64,000 nucleotides of DNA, taken from positions 41,770,149 through 41,834,148 of the forward strand of contig NC_074714.1 in the NCBI RefSeq assembly GCF_947242115.1. The letters are read 5' to 3'. The notes beneath the pieces were generated by a model. That model was not told the origin of the DNA. It worked only from the letters and a program-made list of their open reading frames with translations, and made no database searches. Shown here one piece after another: positions 23,301 to 33,599 of this stretch. Every line of letters begins with the position of its first letter. Position 1 is the stretch's first letter. The translations under genes and the position numbers were made by a program. This stretch comes from Biomphalaria glabrata. Taxonomy: Eukaryota > Mollusca > Gastropoda > Planorbidae.

Positions 23301-24849
23301 ACCTACGAGCAGGTCACACATCTAGTTCATTGTTGTTCCAGTGTTTTTATTTGTCGGCTGCCTTATTGCAAGTAAGTCTTTTTGTTATGTCTGTTGTTGC
23401 TCATTTTACAATAGCTTTTTTTTTGCTTCTAAGTATTTGCTTTACTCATTAAGCCTTTAACCTTTAGAATTCGGCGACCCAATTTATAAGTCTGTGCATA
23501 AAAAATCCACCTTACCTTAGACTGACAGACTGTAATTTAAAATGCAAAAAAAAAAACGTTTTGTGGGAACAATTAAATGAATGCTGTATATTTTCAAATA
23601 ATTAATTGATTTAAAAAATGAAAAGACACGCTGTTGATACAGGTAATCCTAATGCAAAAAAAAAAAAATTCACATTGCATGAAGCAGTGAACTATATTCT
23701 CAATGATTCTGAGGATGATATACTAAATCTAGAAAAAGATTAAAATGTTAATGAAGTGGAAATTGATGATCATTTTGATCTAAAATCTAGATGAAATCAG
23801 TTGTGAAAGTTGCCCTCAAATTTATCTAGATAAAATTTGATTCATCCTCAAATGTCTCAAACAGCCACTGGAATAATATGTTTAGTTTGTGCTTATATGG
23901 GTGGTTTGAAGACTTAGATTACAATAGCAGGTCTTAAAAAAAAATAATTAAACTAGATTTAAATATTGGTGGTAACCATGACAAATTGACCTGTCTAAAA
24001 GAAAAGTCTATATGCTGTGAAAACTTGCATACCAAAAAAGAATATTGGAAATAAAGATATTAATATATTTTCTTTTAAATTAAATATGGTAGTTTATTGT
24101 TTCAACACAGTAATCATGTTTTTGTGTATGTTTGTGTTAAATAGGGACTTATGGGCAGGTAACAGAGGGTCCAAAGGGCAATGTGTAAATTCTTGCAGAG
24201 CAGAAAAGGTCCAGCTCATCATCACTATAAATTAACATTGTTTGTAGCCAAATGGTTTATGCCACTCTGCCACACATCCTGCATTGTTGTAACTGGTTTC
24301 ATCTTTAAATGGCTAGACACCTAATGATGTAACTGGTTTAATCTTTACGTAGCTAGACACTTAATGCTGACATGTCACAATAAACCAAGACAAACTTGTC
24401 CATTTTTTAATGCACAAAATAAGTTTATGATACTGAGATTGTTCATAGTAAAATGTTGTCTGTTATACTGATAGACGTTGCATTTTTGTAATACTCATTG
24501 AAATAGGATTAGGGCTTTGCAGTAGATCAGATAAAAAGTCTTTTATTTTTGTGCATTATGAATTTACCAGATTTTTTTATTTTGAAGTGTTTCAATTTCT
24601 GTTTTCTACCTTGCATTGATTATAGCTCAAATATTGAAACTATCATGTTGTATTCACCCACAGGTGGTGCTGCTGATCTACATAGCCACGTGGTTAGTTC
24701 CCTTGATCTGGGTGAAAGGTTCAGATCCAGATAATGTTGCCATCCCTTATTTGACCGCCATTGGTGACCTTCTGGGGACAGCATTCCTGGCTGTTGCTTT
24801 TCACTTTTTGTTCTTGCTAGGAGACAGAGATGCTGATGTTTCAGAATAA
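11013..24849 (+). CDS. SLC41A1: SLC41A-family Mg2+ transporter, ten coding exons
   Basis: Solute carrier 41 proteins are plasma-membrane Mg2+ carriers (Na+/Mg2+ exchange has been proposed) related to bacterial MgtE channels. Joining ten exons in frame gives 541 residues plus TAA, close to the roughly 510-570 of vertebrate SLC41A1/A2. Residues 1-125 are acidic, Ser/Asp-rich and cytosolic-looking. From about residue 130 the two MgtE repeats follow. Repeat 1 carries [20 protein letters not shown] (about 171-190) and [16 protein letters not shown] (about 278-293). Repeat 2 carries [20 protein letters not shown] (about 381-400) and [19 protein letters not shown] near 500. The C terminus GDRDADVSE matches the family ending. 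About ten or eleven hydrophobic segments are visible. All junctions keep frame, but introns 3 and 8 require GC donors. The start is the ATG at 11013, with a purine-poor context (ACATTATGG). It may be an isoform start, because 13581 offers another. I assign the family confidently; A1 versus A2/A3 is less certain, since this may be the single ancestral-type copy. Confidence 0.93.
11473..12690. mobile_element. AAGCTTAT-TIR repeat family, copy 2, interrupted by a LINE (SLC41A intron 1)
   Basis: The left end ACAAAGCTTATATCAACTC and right end TGTAAGCTTTGT form a 10-12 bp inverted repeat. Sequence from 11473 to about 11960 and from about 12525 to 12690 aligns by eye with copy 1 (4600-5320). Shared blocks include the CTGTCTGTCTGG stretch, CCCAATCTCGG, a tRNA-like GAGTGGTTAGCAC motif, AGAAAGCTAAAAGCATGA and TGATCCAAACTAAT. 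The LINE tail at about 11960-12525 splits it. Superfamily is not assigned and no transposase is seen. Confidence 0.6.
12009..12512 (-). CDS. C-terminal tail of a LINE ORF2 with a CCHC-type finger (truncated copy)
   Basis: This 167-codon open frame is antisense to SLC41A within intron 1. It reads [19 protein letters not shown] (about residues 30-48), then [27 protein letters not shown], a basic helix, and a C-terminal finger C138-x2-C141, H154-x3-C158 ([15 protein letters not shown]). This is the post-RT tail of a non-LTR retrotransposon polyprotein; the RT and endonuclease are absent. The element's 3' end extends toward about 11960 (GGCTCCTTTTGTCTCGAAAG). Absence of stops suggests a recent copy. 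Confidence 0.75.
   Translation of the reverse strand: MGISWRDHVSNQEVLRLANMNSMYALLTQRRLRWLGHVTRMPDGRIPKDILYAELVEGVRPKGRPRLTYRDVCKRDMRASGISESMWENIAKDRSAWRQTVRAGTTLAENKRIEAALIKREKKKAALSASTKSEAYKCTNCGKVCRSRIGLISHTRFCPVSRLSQNQ
13581..13724 (+). CDS. SLC41A1: Probable alternative first coding exon of SLC41A (RS-rich N terminus)
   Basis: This is an open frame of 48 codons inside intron 1. The start sits in GCCACCATGG, an ideal Kozak context, and an in-frame TAG lies just upstream at 13569-13571. The product begins [20 protein letters not shown] and ends with a basic [11 protein letters not shown] stretch. It stops at a consensus donor (CAG|GTGATG) in phase 0. That is exactly the phase needed to join exon 2 at 14183 (GGA GAG GTC), giving a transporter whose acidic N terminus is swapped for a basic, phosphorylatable RS-type tail. 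If the donor is read through, the frame ends at TGA 13740-13742. A cassette-exon reading using the AG at 13570-13571 is also in frame, but that acceptor is weak. No transcript evidence is available here. Confidence 0.55.
14183..14326 (+). CDS. SLC41A1: SLC41A exon 2
   Basis: Forty-eight codons lie between TTATACTGACAG and CAG|GTAATC, phase 0 at both ends. The exon carries the first membrane helix, with the family motif [16 protein letters not shown] at its end. The neighbouring [12 protein letters not shown] is the usual entry to TM1. Confidence 0.9.
14711..14872. repeat. About 36-bp tandem repeat in SLC41A intron 2
   Basis: Four to five imperfect units carry GTTTGTCAGTTAGACTATCT and TGCATTAGATATAGGT. 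Confidence 0.85.
15070..15151. mobile_element. Fold-back element, half copy C (SLC41A intron 2)
   Basis: GTGGCAACAAGCTATTGG, ACTGCCCACAGG, GAGGCCTGCTATAACGATTA and ATCTC follow the right arm of copies A and B in order. The left arm is missing. Confidence 0.65.
15925..15955 (-). mobile_element. SINE head remnant (SLC41A intron 2)
   Basis: GTGCTGTACCACTCAGGCAC is the reverse complement of the tRNA-like SINE head (GCCTGAGTGGTACAGCAC). The adjacent sequence is too decayed to place. Confidence 0.35.
16398..16577 (+). CDS. SLC41A1: SLC41A exon 3, followed by a GC donor
   Basis: Sixty codons lie after TCTCCACAG, phase 0 to 0. The exon encodes the most conserved SLC41 block ([19 protein letters not shown]) and GGNLSLIQ. 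To continue into AQAIVVGFL, as the family requires, it must end CAA|GCAAGTAA. The GT four bases downstream would shift the frame. Confidence 0.9.
17422..17566 (+). CDS. SLC41A1: SLC41A exon 4
   Basis: The exon runs from TTTATCCAG to TTAG|GTAAGT, 145 nt, leaving phase 1. It encodes [20 protein letters not shown], the family's GWIP turn and a second hydrophobic stretch ([19 protein letters not shown]). Confidence 0.92.
17705..17851 (+). CDS. SLC41A1: SLC41A exon 5
   Basis: The exon runs from TTTTTTCAG to AATAG|GTAGGT, 147 nt, phase 1 to 1. It holds the repeat-1 signature [19 protein letters not shown], which lines the permeation pathway in MgtE-type folds. Confidence 0.92.
18395..18542 (+). 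CDS. SLC41A1: SLC41A exon 6
   Basis: The exon runs from CTTCCCCAG to TCAAG|GTAACT, 148 nt. It encodes the central helix ([19 protein letters not shown]) and the [13 protein letters not shown] link between the two MgtE repeats. The split codon reads Ser (AG|T) after splicing. Confidence 0.9.
19430..20478. mobile_element. Mutator-like (MULE) non-autonomous element in SLC41A intron 6
   Basis: The element is flanked by a perfect 9-bp direct repeat AGTTACGCT (19421-19429 and 20479-20487), the size typical of Mutator-group insertions. Its ends are long imperfect inverted repeats built of iterated units with a TTTTGGC core (GGACGTTTTGGCGCGA, GCCGTTTTGGCGAC). There are three units at the left and six at the right, and the inner three match perfectly between ends over about 47 bp. 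The interior is AT-rich and holds only a short unrecognised ORF (19799-20092). No transposase is recognisable. Confidence 0.65.
20709..20782 (+). CDS. SLC41A1: SLC41A exon 7 (short)
   Basis: This 74-nt exon lies between a long T-tract plus CAG and ACG|GTGAGT. It encodes [20 protein letters not shown] followed by QPVING, matching the family's GGLILD and PVING signatures. Intron 6 before it hosts the Mutator-like element at 19430-20478. Confidence 0.92.
21539..21676 (+). CDS. SLC41A1: SLC41A exon 8, followed by a GC donor
   Basis: 138 nt after TCAACTAG. The exon encodes [19 protein letters not shown], the repeat-2 counterpart of the exon 3 block, and ends at FFGS. The frame with exon 9 ([10 protein letters not shown]) only works with TCAG|GCAAGT, a perfect GC-type donor. 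Confidence 0.9.
22597..22640 (-). mobile_element. Degraded end fragment of the same LINE family (SLC41A intron 8)
   Basis: The stretch ATGGCTCCTTTAGTCTTTAG and following AGTGGATGTGCC repeat the 3'-terminal sequence of the intron 1 LINE with several substitutions. Confidence 0.4.
23223..23371 (+). CDS. SLC41A1: SLC41A exon 9
   Basis: 149 nt between TCTATCCAG and CAA|GTAAGT, finishing in phase 0. It encodes [20 protein letters not shown] and SAALLQ, both family-typical (VIPGH, GHT). Confidence 0.92.
24664..24849 (+). CDS. SLC41A1: SLC41A exon 10: last coding exon and stop
   Basis: Sixty-one codons plus TAA follow CACCCACAG. The exon contains the repeat-2 signature [19 protein letters not shown], a last helix ([14 protein letters not shown]) and the conserved GDRD tail. 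The nearest polyadenylation hexamers (AATAAA) are at 25416-25421 and 25555-25560; others follow much further on. Confidence 0.93.
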   Translation: MVLLIYIATWLVPLIWVKGSDPDNVAIPYLTAIGDLLGTAFLAVAFHFLFLLGDRDADVSE

Positions 24850-27800
24850 CACTTTAACTATCGTACCACAAACAACAATTGTTTTCAAATGTACAAATGT
24901 AAGACATTTTCATCAAATGGTTAGGCAGTTAAAGAGTTAATATGAACTCATGAATTGGAAATGGCTCATGTTATTTGGCCAGTAAAACAAGGATTGGAAA
25001 GATTTATCTTTTTAAAATGTAGTTCTCCTAACTTGAAATCTGTGATAAACATTACTGTAGTTACACATAGACTAGTGTTGAAATAATGTGTTAGTCTCAT
25101 TGTTGAGCTTGCATTCATGTTACAGTATAGACATTTCTGAGTCTAATAACACTTGTTATACAAAGAATTATGTTTATACTGAGTGTTTACAGTGTGGTAC
25201 ATATAAATGCATTGTGATGCAGTAATCATTTTAACTTTATGTTGAGCCATGTTTGTGTGTTTATATGCATAAAGTATAATGTAATTATGATTATTCCATT
25301 ATAAGATGGAATTGTATTTTACTACTATTCCATATATTTAGAACCCATTATTTATTAGGGCTTTTTCTATTCCTTTAAAAATTCAATGTTTTAAGGGGTT
25401 TTTGTCATTACATTAAATAAATTAATCTAAATAAGAATTTTTTGTAGTCTTGAAGTTTCCCAATATCAAATACCAACTATGATGTATAATGGGATTGCCA
25501 TATGTTTAAATGCCATCATTGATAGATTAACTGTTGGTACTGATTGAGGTAATTAATAAATAGCCATGTTGATCATGCTGCTGGAAAGCACAGCGCTGGT
25601 ACAGAATGACTGGTTAAATATTTTAAACAAATGAGTGGCCAGTTTAGAATTAAAGAAAAACAGTCCTATAAAAGTTAATTTATTTTAATGCTCCTAGTAT
25701 TGTATGTATGAGAACATGCTAAAACTTTCCTACTGATGCAGATTCCACTTAGCCAAGGCAATCTGCATCCATTCTGTCTATCAGCACTTTGAAAACAAAA
25801 AGTCTTCTTTATTAAATTCAGCATTTTTGTGTGTGGAAACATTTTGGCCACTTTTCTGTATAGATCAAGATGTTATTTAAAAAGTAACTAAACAAGTAAT
25901 TGATTTACTTTTGTTTCTATTATATTTTATTAATTTATTGATGTATCTACAGAACTGCATTTATAAATTTCGTGTTATGTAACATTCTGATAAATGAACG
26001 AGGGTTTAAATCACTTTTGATCACTCTTAATTAAATTGGCAAAGGGTGTGTGTGTGTGTGAATTAAAACAGTGGGCAGATGGGAAGTGTAGTACCCAATA
26101 ATTCATATGAATCATTTATTTCATGAAAGTATTTCTTAGCAGAAACTTACATTATGTGCAATTGTTATAACTATAACCACATGTATCATAACTTGTATTT
26201 ATTTAAACATTAATCTTATCAAAGTGTCTACTGATTTGATCTCAAGAAATGGTACAGTCAGCAAATGTAAACTAGAAACAAATATTGTCTGATGTGATTT
26301 TGTTCAGTTTTTGGTTGATTAAATGTGTCCTGGACATTGATTCAAGATGATAATTAATACTAATAATAATGGCAATGTCTTGGATTTTGAAGATTATGGA
26401 TGAATGCAGTGTTTGACATGGCTATGCATATACACAGTTGCAACCTGCATAATTTTCATGTGCACTATTTGTCATTAAGTATGACTCAACTTCAAGCTAA
26501 TCCAGAGTGCCCCAAAAATCCAATTTTGAAGACTTCAGTATAGTTTAAATCAACCACTATTAATTATTCAAAGAATTGTTACAAAGACTTCCCTATGAAA
26601 AGCCTTTACTGTCTTCAAATCCAATCAATTAATTGTATACATTTTATTTTGCTCTTTATTTTACTTTTTTTCAATCTACAAATATTATTGCTTAAGCTGT
26701 GGTATCTGGGTATACTTATTTGAAAACAAACTTGATTATAAAAATTCATTAGCACTATCTTCTTAAATCTAGGATGCATTTGGATTGAGCCTTGCATGTA
26801 TAGATCAATGATGTGGTCTTCATTGGTTTGAATTATGAAAAATGAACTTAACAAAAACTCATTCTAAATTTAGCCAAAGATTATAAATGATAAAATTGTG
26901 AAGCTAAGAATTTAAATATTTTTTTTTAAGTTGCTGTTACAATTAACACAGTGCATTGAAATCTGGCAATGATTTTTAACTTTAGGTGTGGGGGAAAAAA
27001 TGAATTTTATATACAAATGTGCCAATGGATTCTTGTATTTTTACTTTGTTTCTAATGTTATTCCCAGTATTCAGTGATGATTGATGTATCATGTATGTAG
27101 AACTGCTTGTGTAATGTTCCTTCAGTAAAGTAGTCAATGTTAATCACATTAAAGCTAAGTGTTCAGACTGACTCAGTGCAGAGGGTTTATAATTGTGGAG
27201 CTCATTGAGTCACAAGAGGTGACTCTTCCCTCCCGTCACCTAAATTGCAAACATTTGTACTGGCTTTTAAAAAAAATGTTTGTTCTTTAAAGTTTTTTTG
27301 TAAACTAATGGATTAAAAAATCATGGATGGGTGCAATTCTCTTGAAACTTTGGAATTTGTTTTTTTTTCTGTGGGAGGTTGAAGAGCAACTATATTTATG
27401 TTTATGCAAAGAACAGAAGTAGGTAAGATGTATTACATGCAACCCTTTCTTTGCCATGGCCTAAAAAAATGTCAGGGTTTTAGCTTCTATAAAACATTTA
27501 TCCATGTTATAACCTCTAATTGTATGTATCCACAATGAACTCAATTTGTAAGTAAAACCTTAAACTTTGTTGAAACTTGAAACCACTGGTTGCCTGAATC
27601 CACAGTAAATTCTGCCATTGGGTAATTCATTTAGCTTTTTTGTAACCACTTATAACATGAATCCCCAGTGAACTCTGCTACTTTGTACATTTTGTGAACA
27701 TGGTTTTGTTTTTCAACTGAAACATCTCTAGGTGGACATTAAACTGAACTGAACATTTTCAACTTTTAAACATTTCTTTTTTCTCTTTTTTTTTCTATTG

Positions 27801-30800
27801 TTCTAAGTTCTATTTTAGTTTTATTTTTAACTTTCTAGGTTGGGGATTGTTTATTGGTTTTCTTTTGTTTTTTTAAACTTCTTTTGCCTTACTCTTGTTT
27901 GTCACTGTGCGTCACCAAATTTAGTAATGCCGTTTCGTTGTTTTTTTTCTTTTAGGTGGGTTTTGGGGGAGGGGGTTGTATCCATACATTTTTTAATGAA
28001 GCTAATCAACTTCTAAAAGCCTTAAAAATATTTCTGGAACTTTAAAGTAGGCAAAGTTTTTAAGTATTAGATTATTTAAAATTTTACTAATTAAAAACAT
28101 ACCTACATTTTAGGTAGGAGTATGCTTTTAATGCAGAAGTCTACATTTGATAAAAGTTTGTTACAATTTAACTTTTATTTTTTTATCACATGTTAATTAA
28201 TGTGAGGTCTGATTGGTACTAGTGCACTACCAGGATCCAGAGTCATTGAAAGCAAACTAAATTCTTTGTAGTCCTCTTATTAACGTCTTCTAAGACATAT
28301 TCTTATAATGTGGCAAGTCTGCTGTAGTATTAGGGTCTAACTGGTAGCCAAAATCTTCTTAGTTATTTTCAGATCTTCAATAATAATATTTTTATGAGTA
28401 TATACTTTAGTATGCATATTAATTTTAACATGAAACAAATATTTATCTACTTGTATAAGTGCATTCATTTTTCTTATTACAAGGTTATAAAGAAAAACAG
28501 TTAGTGGATTAACTATTAAATAGTGCCTTGCTAACAGAGCTAGCATTTTGTTTTGGATTATTGCAATTAGTATTTGTTATGAAGGAAGCAGTAGACTTCA
28601 CTATGCAGTGCTGGGCAATCATTTCCTTGCCACAAATAACTCGCTTCAGCCTATGAGCTTGTCCAACTTAACCTCCTCTGTATTTAGGAAATTCATGTCT
28701 CATTTCCGAAGCTTTACTTTGAAGCAATTGAATGCTAATAAAACATGTTGGAACAATCCTTACGTCTATTCAAATAAATTTCTTCTAGTTTGTATGGTAA
28801 CGTATAGTTTCTTATTCCTTACAATGTTTATTTTTATATACTTTTGGAAGCCTCAGCTTTTTGCTTGTCATCCAGCAGTTTGATAATGGATTACAAAATG
28901 ACATTAAAAGGCAAATAAGGAAAACTAATAATTTCAAGATTGTCTCAGTACTCTTGTAATAATTTTTATAAATGTAAGAATATGCAGGTTCTTGATAATA
29001 ATTGAAAAGCATTCCTTTAAACAGTTTTGATTCTTTTTAATATAGCTGCAAATATACTAGTGAAACATTTTGATATTTGCTTAGATATTCCACATTAAGA
29101 AAATCTGAGTACATGGTGGCCAAGTGTTTGCTATGGGTTTCAAGTTAGAATCTTGATGATGGTTAAGATTTTTACTTTTTAGGTCATGCTTTTGATTGAT
29201 AACTGTGCTGAATATGTGATACTTGCATTAAAACTTGGTCACAGAAACTTTTGAGCTATAATTCACCTGCTCTGCCTCTAAGTCTTGATGAGAAACATTT
29301 GAAAGCTAAAAGCTCTTTTTTTTGTGTGAGCCATAACATATTTTAATATTATAAATCCTACAATCAACTAAAATCTATGTTATTAGTGTGATTTTAATAT
29401 TAAATTTCTTTGTTTTAAAATAAATAACAGTTATGGGTTTACTTGATAACATCTTGCAGTTTCCTGTTGATCACAATGCCTAGCCTAATGATCATTGATT
29501 AAAATGTTGTTATTGTTAAATAAAGTGTGTTGTGATTTACTTATAAAGTGCTTAAGAGACTTGTTATTTGTTAGAAGAACCTTGTAGAGTAAGAGAAACC
29601 ACTCATATTGTACAAAAATACAATTATCAAAAAGAATACATTTTTACTAAATGAATTTCATTTATTCATATTAGATTTCCAATCAGATTTTAAAATCTTT
29701 TCCTTTCTGTAAGCAATTTTTTTTAAACTAAATTTTTGTTCAGTTTACACAAACAATATTTTCATTTTACTGGTATATGTTCAGTATAAATGTGCACAAG
29801 AAATGGCACTATGAAGAGTCCCAAACAAGACTCTGGCCCCAAAACCTTCCTTTAGAACAAAAACTATATGAAGAACTGCCTGATCTGGAAACCACTGCGC
29901 GGTTCATCTCAGATATAGGATTACTGATCTCAAATGAGAACGAAGAAGAAGCAGAAAAATGGCACTAATTCTGTACAGCTGTAAAATATCAGTTGTTAGA
30001 TTGTCTGCATGAGATCATACAGTAATGGTAGTTATTCCAGGTGTATTAGAAAATTTGCTTCTTTGCCATTTACAACTAGCTTTCTATTAATGGTTTCAAT
30101 TGTGTCTCATTTAGTATTTTTGAAATGTGGGATTGATTATGTTAACCTTGCTTTTTTTTTTTAAATAGCCTTATGTAAATCAAAATTGTATTTCAATCAA
30201 AGTTCATTAGGATTACAGTTTAGTCCCTTGCAACAATCCAGCTAGCCCACCTAAATCATTTTACAAATAAAAAATCATTTTACAAATATTAGAGCTTTCG
30301 ATAAGATAAAGATTTTTGTTTGTGCATACAATTATGTCTCTTGGCAAAGTAGCCATCATTTTAAAATGTATTGAATTGTCCTAATTTCTCAGGAAGCAAA
30401 GGGATTTCTAGATGTGCACTTTGTTAACATATACAATAAGTTTTTGAAAGACTGAAGTATACAAATTATATTTAGGCCTATATAAAAAAACATTTCACAT
30501 GTAGAAGATAAAACTAGGTTTGTTATAAATAGCAATTATAAGCCTGCATAGCTTTGAAGAATTTGTTTTTAGTTTTGTATAATCTAAAGTCATTTTGAGT
30601 AAACTTTATGTTTATTTAAATATTTTTAATTGTAGAATTTAACTTTAGCAGACTCCTTCTTCTGTTCTTTGTTATTTTAATTAGTCTTCCATTCTTAATA
30701 TTGGTATGCATACTTTTTAATTGTTATTTTTTTAAAAACAACACACTTTTCATGATTCCTAGTGTTTTTTAGATTTAAAATCATTGATGTTTTATGTTAT

Positions 30801-33537
30801 TAGTTTATGCTGTTGTTTTTTTTTAATTCAATACTTAACAACTTTTATTTAAATATTTTATTACTTTTACAATTGAGGGTTTGATTTGCTGACTGCTTAG
30901 AATTTCCTGATAGAAATCAATTGGATCTATAGTCTTGAAAATAAAATGTTAAATACCCTTCATTTTTCTTACCTGTAAACAAACAAATGTATTTATTGTC
31001 CATGACGTAACTTTAGGTATGACTGGCAAATTAGTCTGACTAGTGTTCATGTTTGTCTTAAACACAGTGCTGGCTTTCTTTACTTATATTACTTTTGTTT
31101 ACTAATGTATGCCTATACATTATTGAAATGACTTAGTCCAAGGAAAAACAACACTTAACAGAATATGAGTTTAAATGTATTACTAATGAAATAAGAACTT
31201 AAAAAGAAAATACTAAAACCTTAATATATTTGCTTCAGTTATTATGAGGACACCATCTTTTCATTCTTCTTGTTAAACCACTCCACCATTTAAGCTGTCT
31301 GCAATATTCTTGTAAATGCAAGATATGCTATATTCTGCTAACCATACAAATCAGAGCCATTTGATAAAGTGCTTAAAATGATATTACATCATGTATCCTA
31401 CTCTTAAAGAATTGTGATTTTGCTTTACAAGTTAGGTCCTAAAATAGTTCATGGTTATGAATCGAATGTGTCTCTGACTTCTTTTACTGGCGTTGTAATT
31501 AGTATCATCCACTTACTACTATAGTCTACAATGTAGACATCCAGTTAAATTATAGAGAGAAGTTAAATATTATAGAATTATGTTCCTGTAATAAAACATC
31601 TTTTTAGAAACCAATATCAATTGTTATTATTGTCACGTAAGTGAATTTCTCCAATAAATATATTATCAAACTTTTTAGCAGGGAAGTAAAATCAATGATT
31701 CCATGCCAACTAATTTTCTTAGTGGAAAAGGGAAAAGCTGCTATTTGTTTTGTGTCGTCTGTCCATCTTTTGCATTTAGTGGGTACATATCAAATTTTTT
31801 AAAACAAGATTTATTAGCAGTGTTTTAATGTTATTTATTATATGCTACTGAGGCTGAAAACCCTTTAGACATATGACCAGAGGCCATAAATGAGATTTTG
31901 AACATTTAACATCCCCTTTGTCAGTAGTTCAACCACCAATAAAATGATCAGGCTCAAACTGAACTAAATCTTCATAACGATCAGTTCATTGAAACTTATG
32001 ATATAATGTAATAATGATAATAACAACATCCATTGGCCAAACCATACATTCATGTTGGCAACATAGTTGTATTTTGTATGGAGGTAGGTAGGATTTTGGT
32101 TGTCGATAGGTTATACTTCCTAGATTCTACTATTCGTGATGAAAATATTGATACCAGCATTACTTACTGTGCAGACAACCGATGGGTGGAACCTTTATAA
32201 TCTTTTTTTTTAACTCTATACATCATTGAGTTTTAGGGCTTTAGTTTACCTTATGTCACAGTAAAAGTTTAAGTCTACACCAAAATTTTGTATTTTTTTT
32301 TAGTCAAAAGTTTTTACTTCTAAATGCTTTAACTCTAAATTTGCCAACCTGCTTTTATAGCTCCCAACATAAACCCTGATTGGTGATGTTTTACTTTTAA
32401 AATTTACAAATATATATAGTTTATCTTTAAATTCAATGTGTAATCATATAACAAAAGTGTTTTTTTGATCTCATGTTTTTTCTGAGATACATTTTAAATG
32501 TGTATTCGCAACTATTTTATTCTTATATTTTATTTTATTTGTTGCGACAAATTTAAAATCTTTAGTGACTAGATAACCAAAAAATGTTTTAAGTAGTTGT
32601 CAAATAGTTCTTTTGAATAGATTTAGTTATTGAACAGTATTTGTTTGTGTTTTTTTTTAATTGTCAAATGTTAATTATTATTTAATCTATTTTATTTTGT
32701 TTCTTATTATTTGATATTTTTTGTTTACTGCATTTACTAATATTAAATCTATAAATAGTATACATTTAAGTATTGATTTGTGAAATCAATTTATGTGCTT
32801 CTGTTTTCAAGACATATTAATTATATAATCATGCCTAAGTTCCATTACATGCTCATGTCTGTATTAACATTTTTTTTGGGTTTCAATATTTCTATTTTTG
32901 GTTTGTGTGTAGAAAAGGTAAAATCTCAGTTATTGAGTTGTTTAATGCCATTATTTATTTACAATATTATAAATAAAATTGAATTAATTATATTATCATA
33001 TTTTGTATTTAACATAATGTTTGAGAATTATTTTTTTGGAATGGTCGAACAAAAGTCATTTCCTATCTTGTAGTTATTTTAAAATTTTAATGTAATATGA
33101 TTAGTATTGTCTAAATAAAATATATTTTTTTCAAATTTTCATTTGTTATTAAACAATTCATCAATATCTTAAACTGAGCATTATACTGTCTTTGTTCATG
33201 CCTTGCATGTTATAACTAAACAAAAACTTTGCCTACTCTTTATTTACAATTAATATCAATGTTTAATTACTAATGATCAGCAAAAACAAAGTATTCAAAA
33301 TCTGGCAAATTTCCCATTCAAGAACATCTTGTAACAACTTGTCAGATGGATACAATACCACACATTGGAGTATGTCCTGCTAAGCTGGACAGAATTTCAG
33401 GAAGTCAGATAAGTGATTGAGTGCCCTTAACTAAAAGACTCCTTTAGAAAAAAAAAGTGGATTAAAAAATATTTATAGCTTTATATTTAATGCAGAGTTA
33501 TTGAACATTTTGAATGTCTCATAAAAAGATGTATAGG

Positions 33538-33538
<1 letters not shown>
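24850..33538 (+). other. AT-rich, transposon-poor tract; possible long 3'UTR of SLC41A
   Basis: About 8.7 kb of T-rich DNA follows the SLC41A stop. I see no MITE, SINE, LINE or tRNA-like motif, in contrast to the rest of the window, and only a short (GT)n near 26048. AATAAA hexamers occur at 25416, 25555, 29519 and near 33114. The one ORF with somewhat coding-like composition is 29777-29968 (63 codons, with DLETTARFISDIGLLISNEN), whose product I do not recognise. The tract may be 3'UTR for part or all of its length. Confidence 0.35.

Positions 33539-33539
<1 letters not shown>

Positions 33540-33590
<51 letters not shown>
33540..33590. repeat. (TA)n microsatellite
   Basis: About 25 uninterrupted TA units end right at the target duplication of the hAT element. 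Confidence 0.95.
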
Positions 33591-33592
<2 letters not shown>

Positions 33593-33599
33593 CTGTAAC

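Noticed and set aside
28548-28883. 111-codon ORF on the + strand
   Set aside because: Low-complexity Phe/Leu-rich frame within the AT-rich tract, with no recognisable domain.
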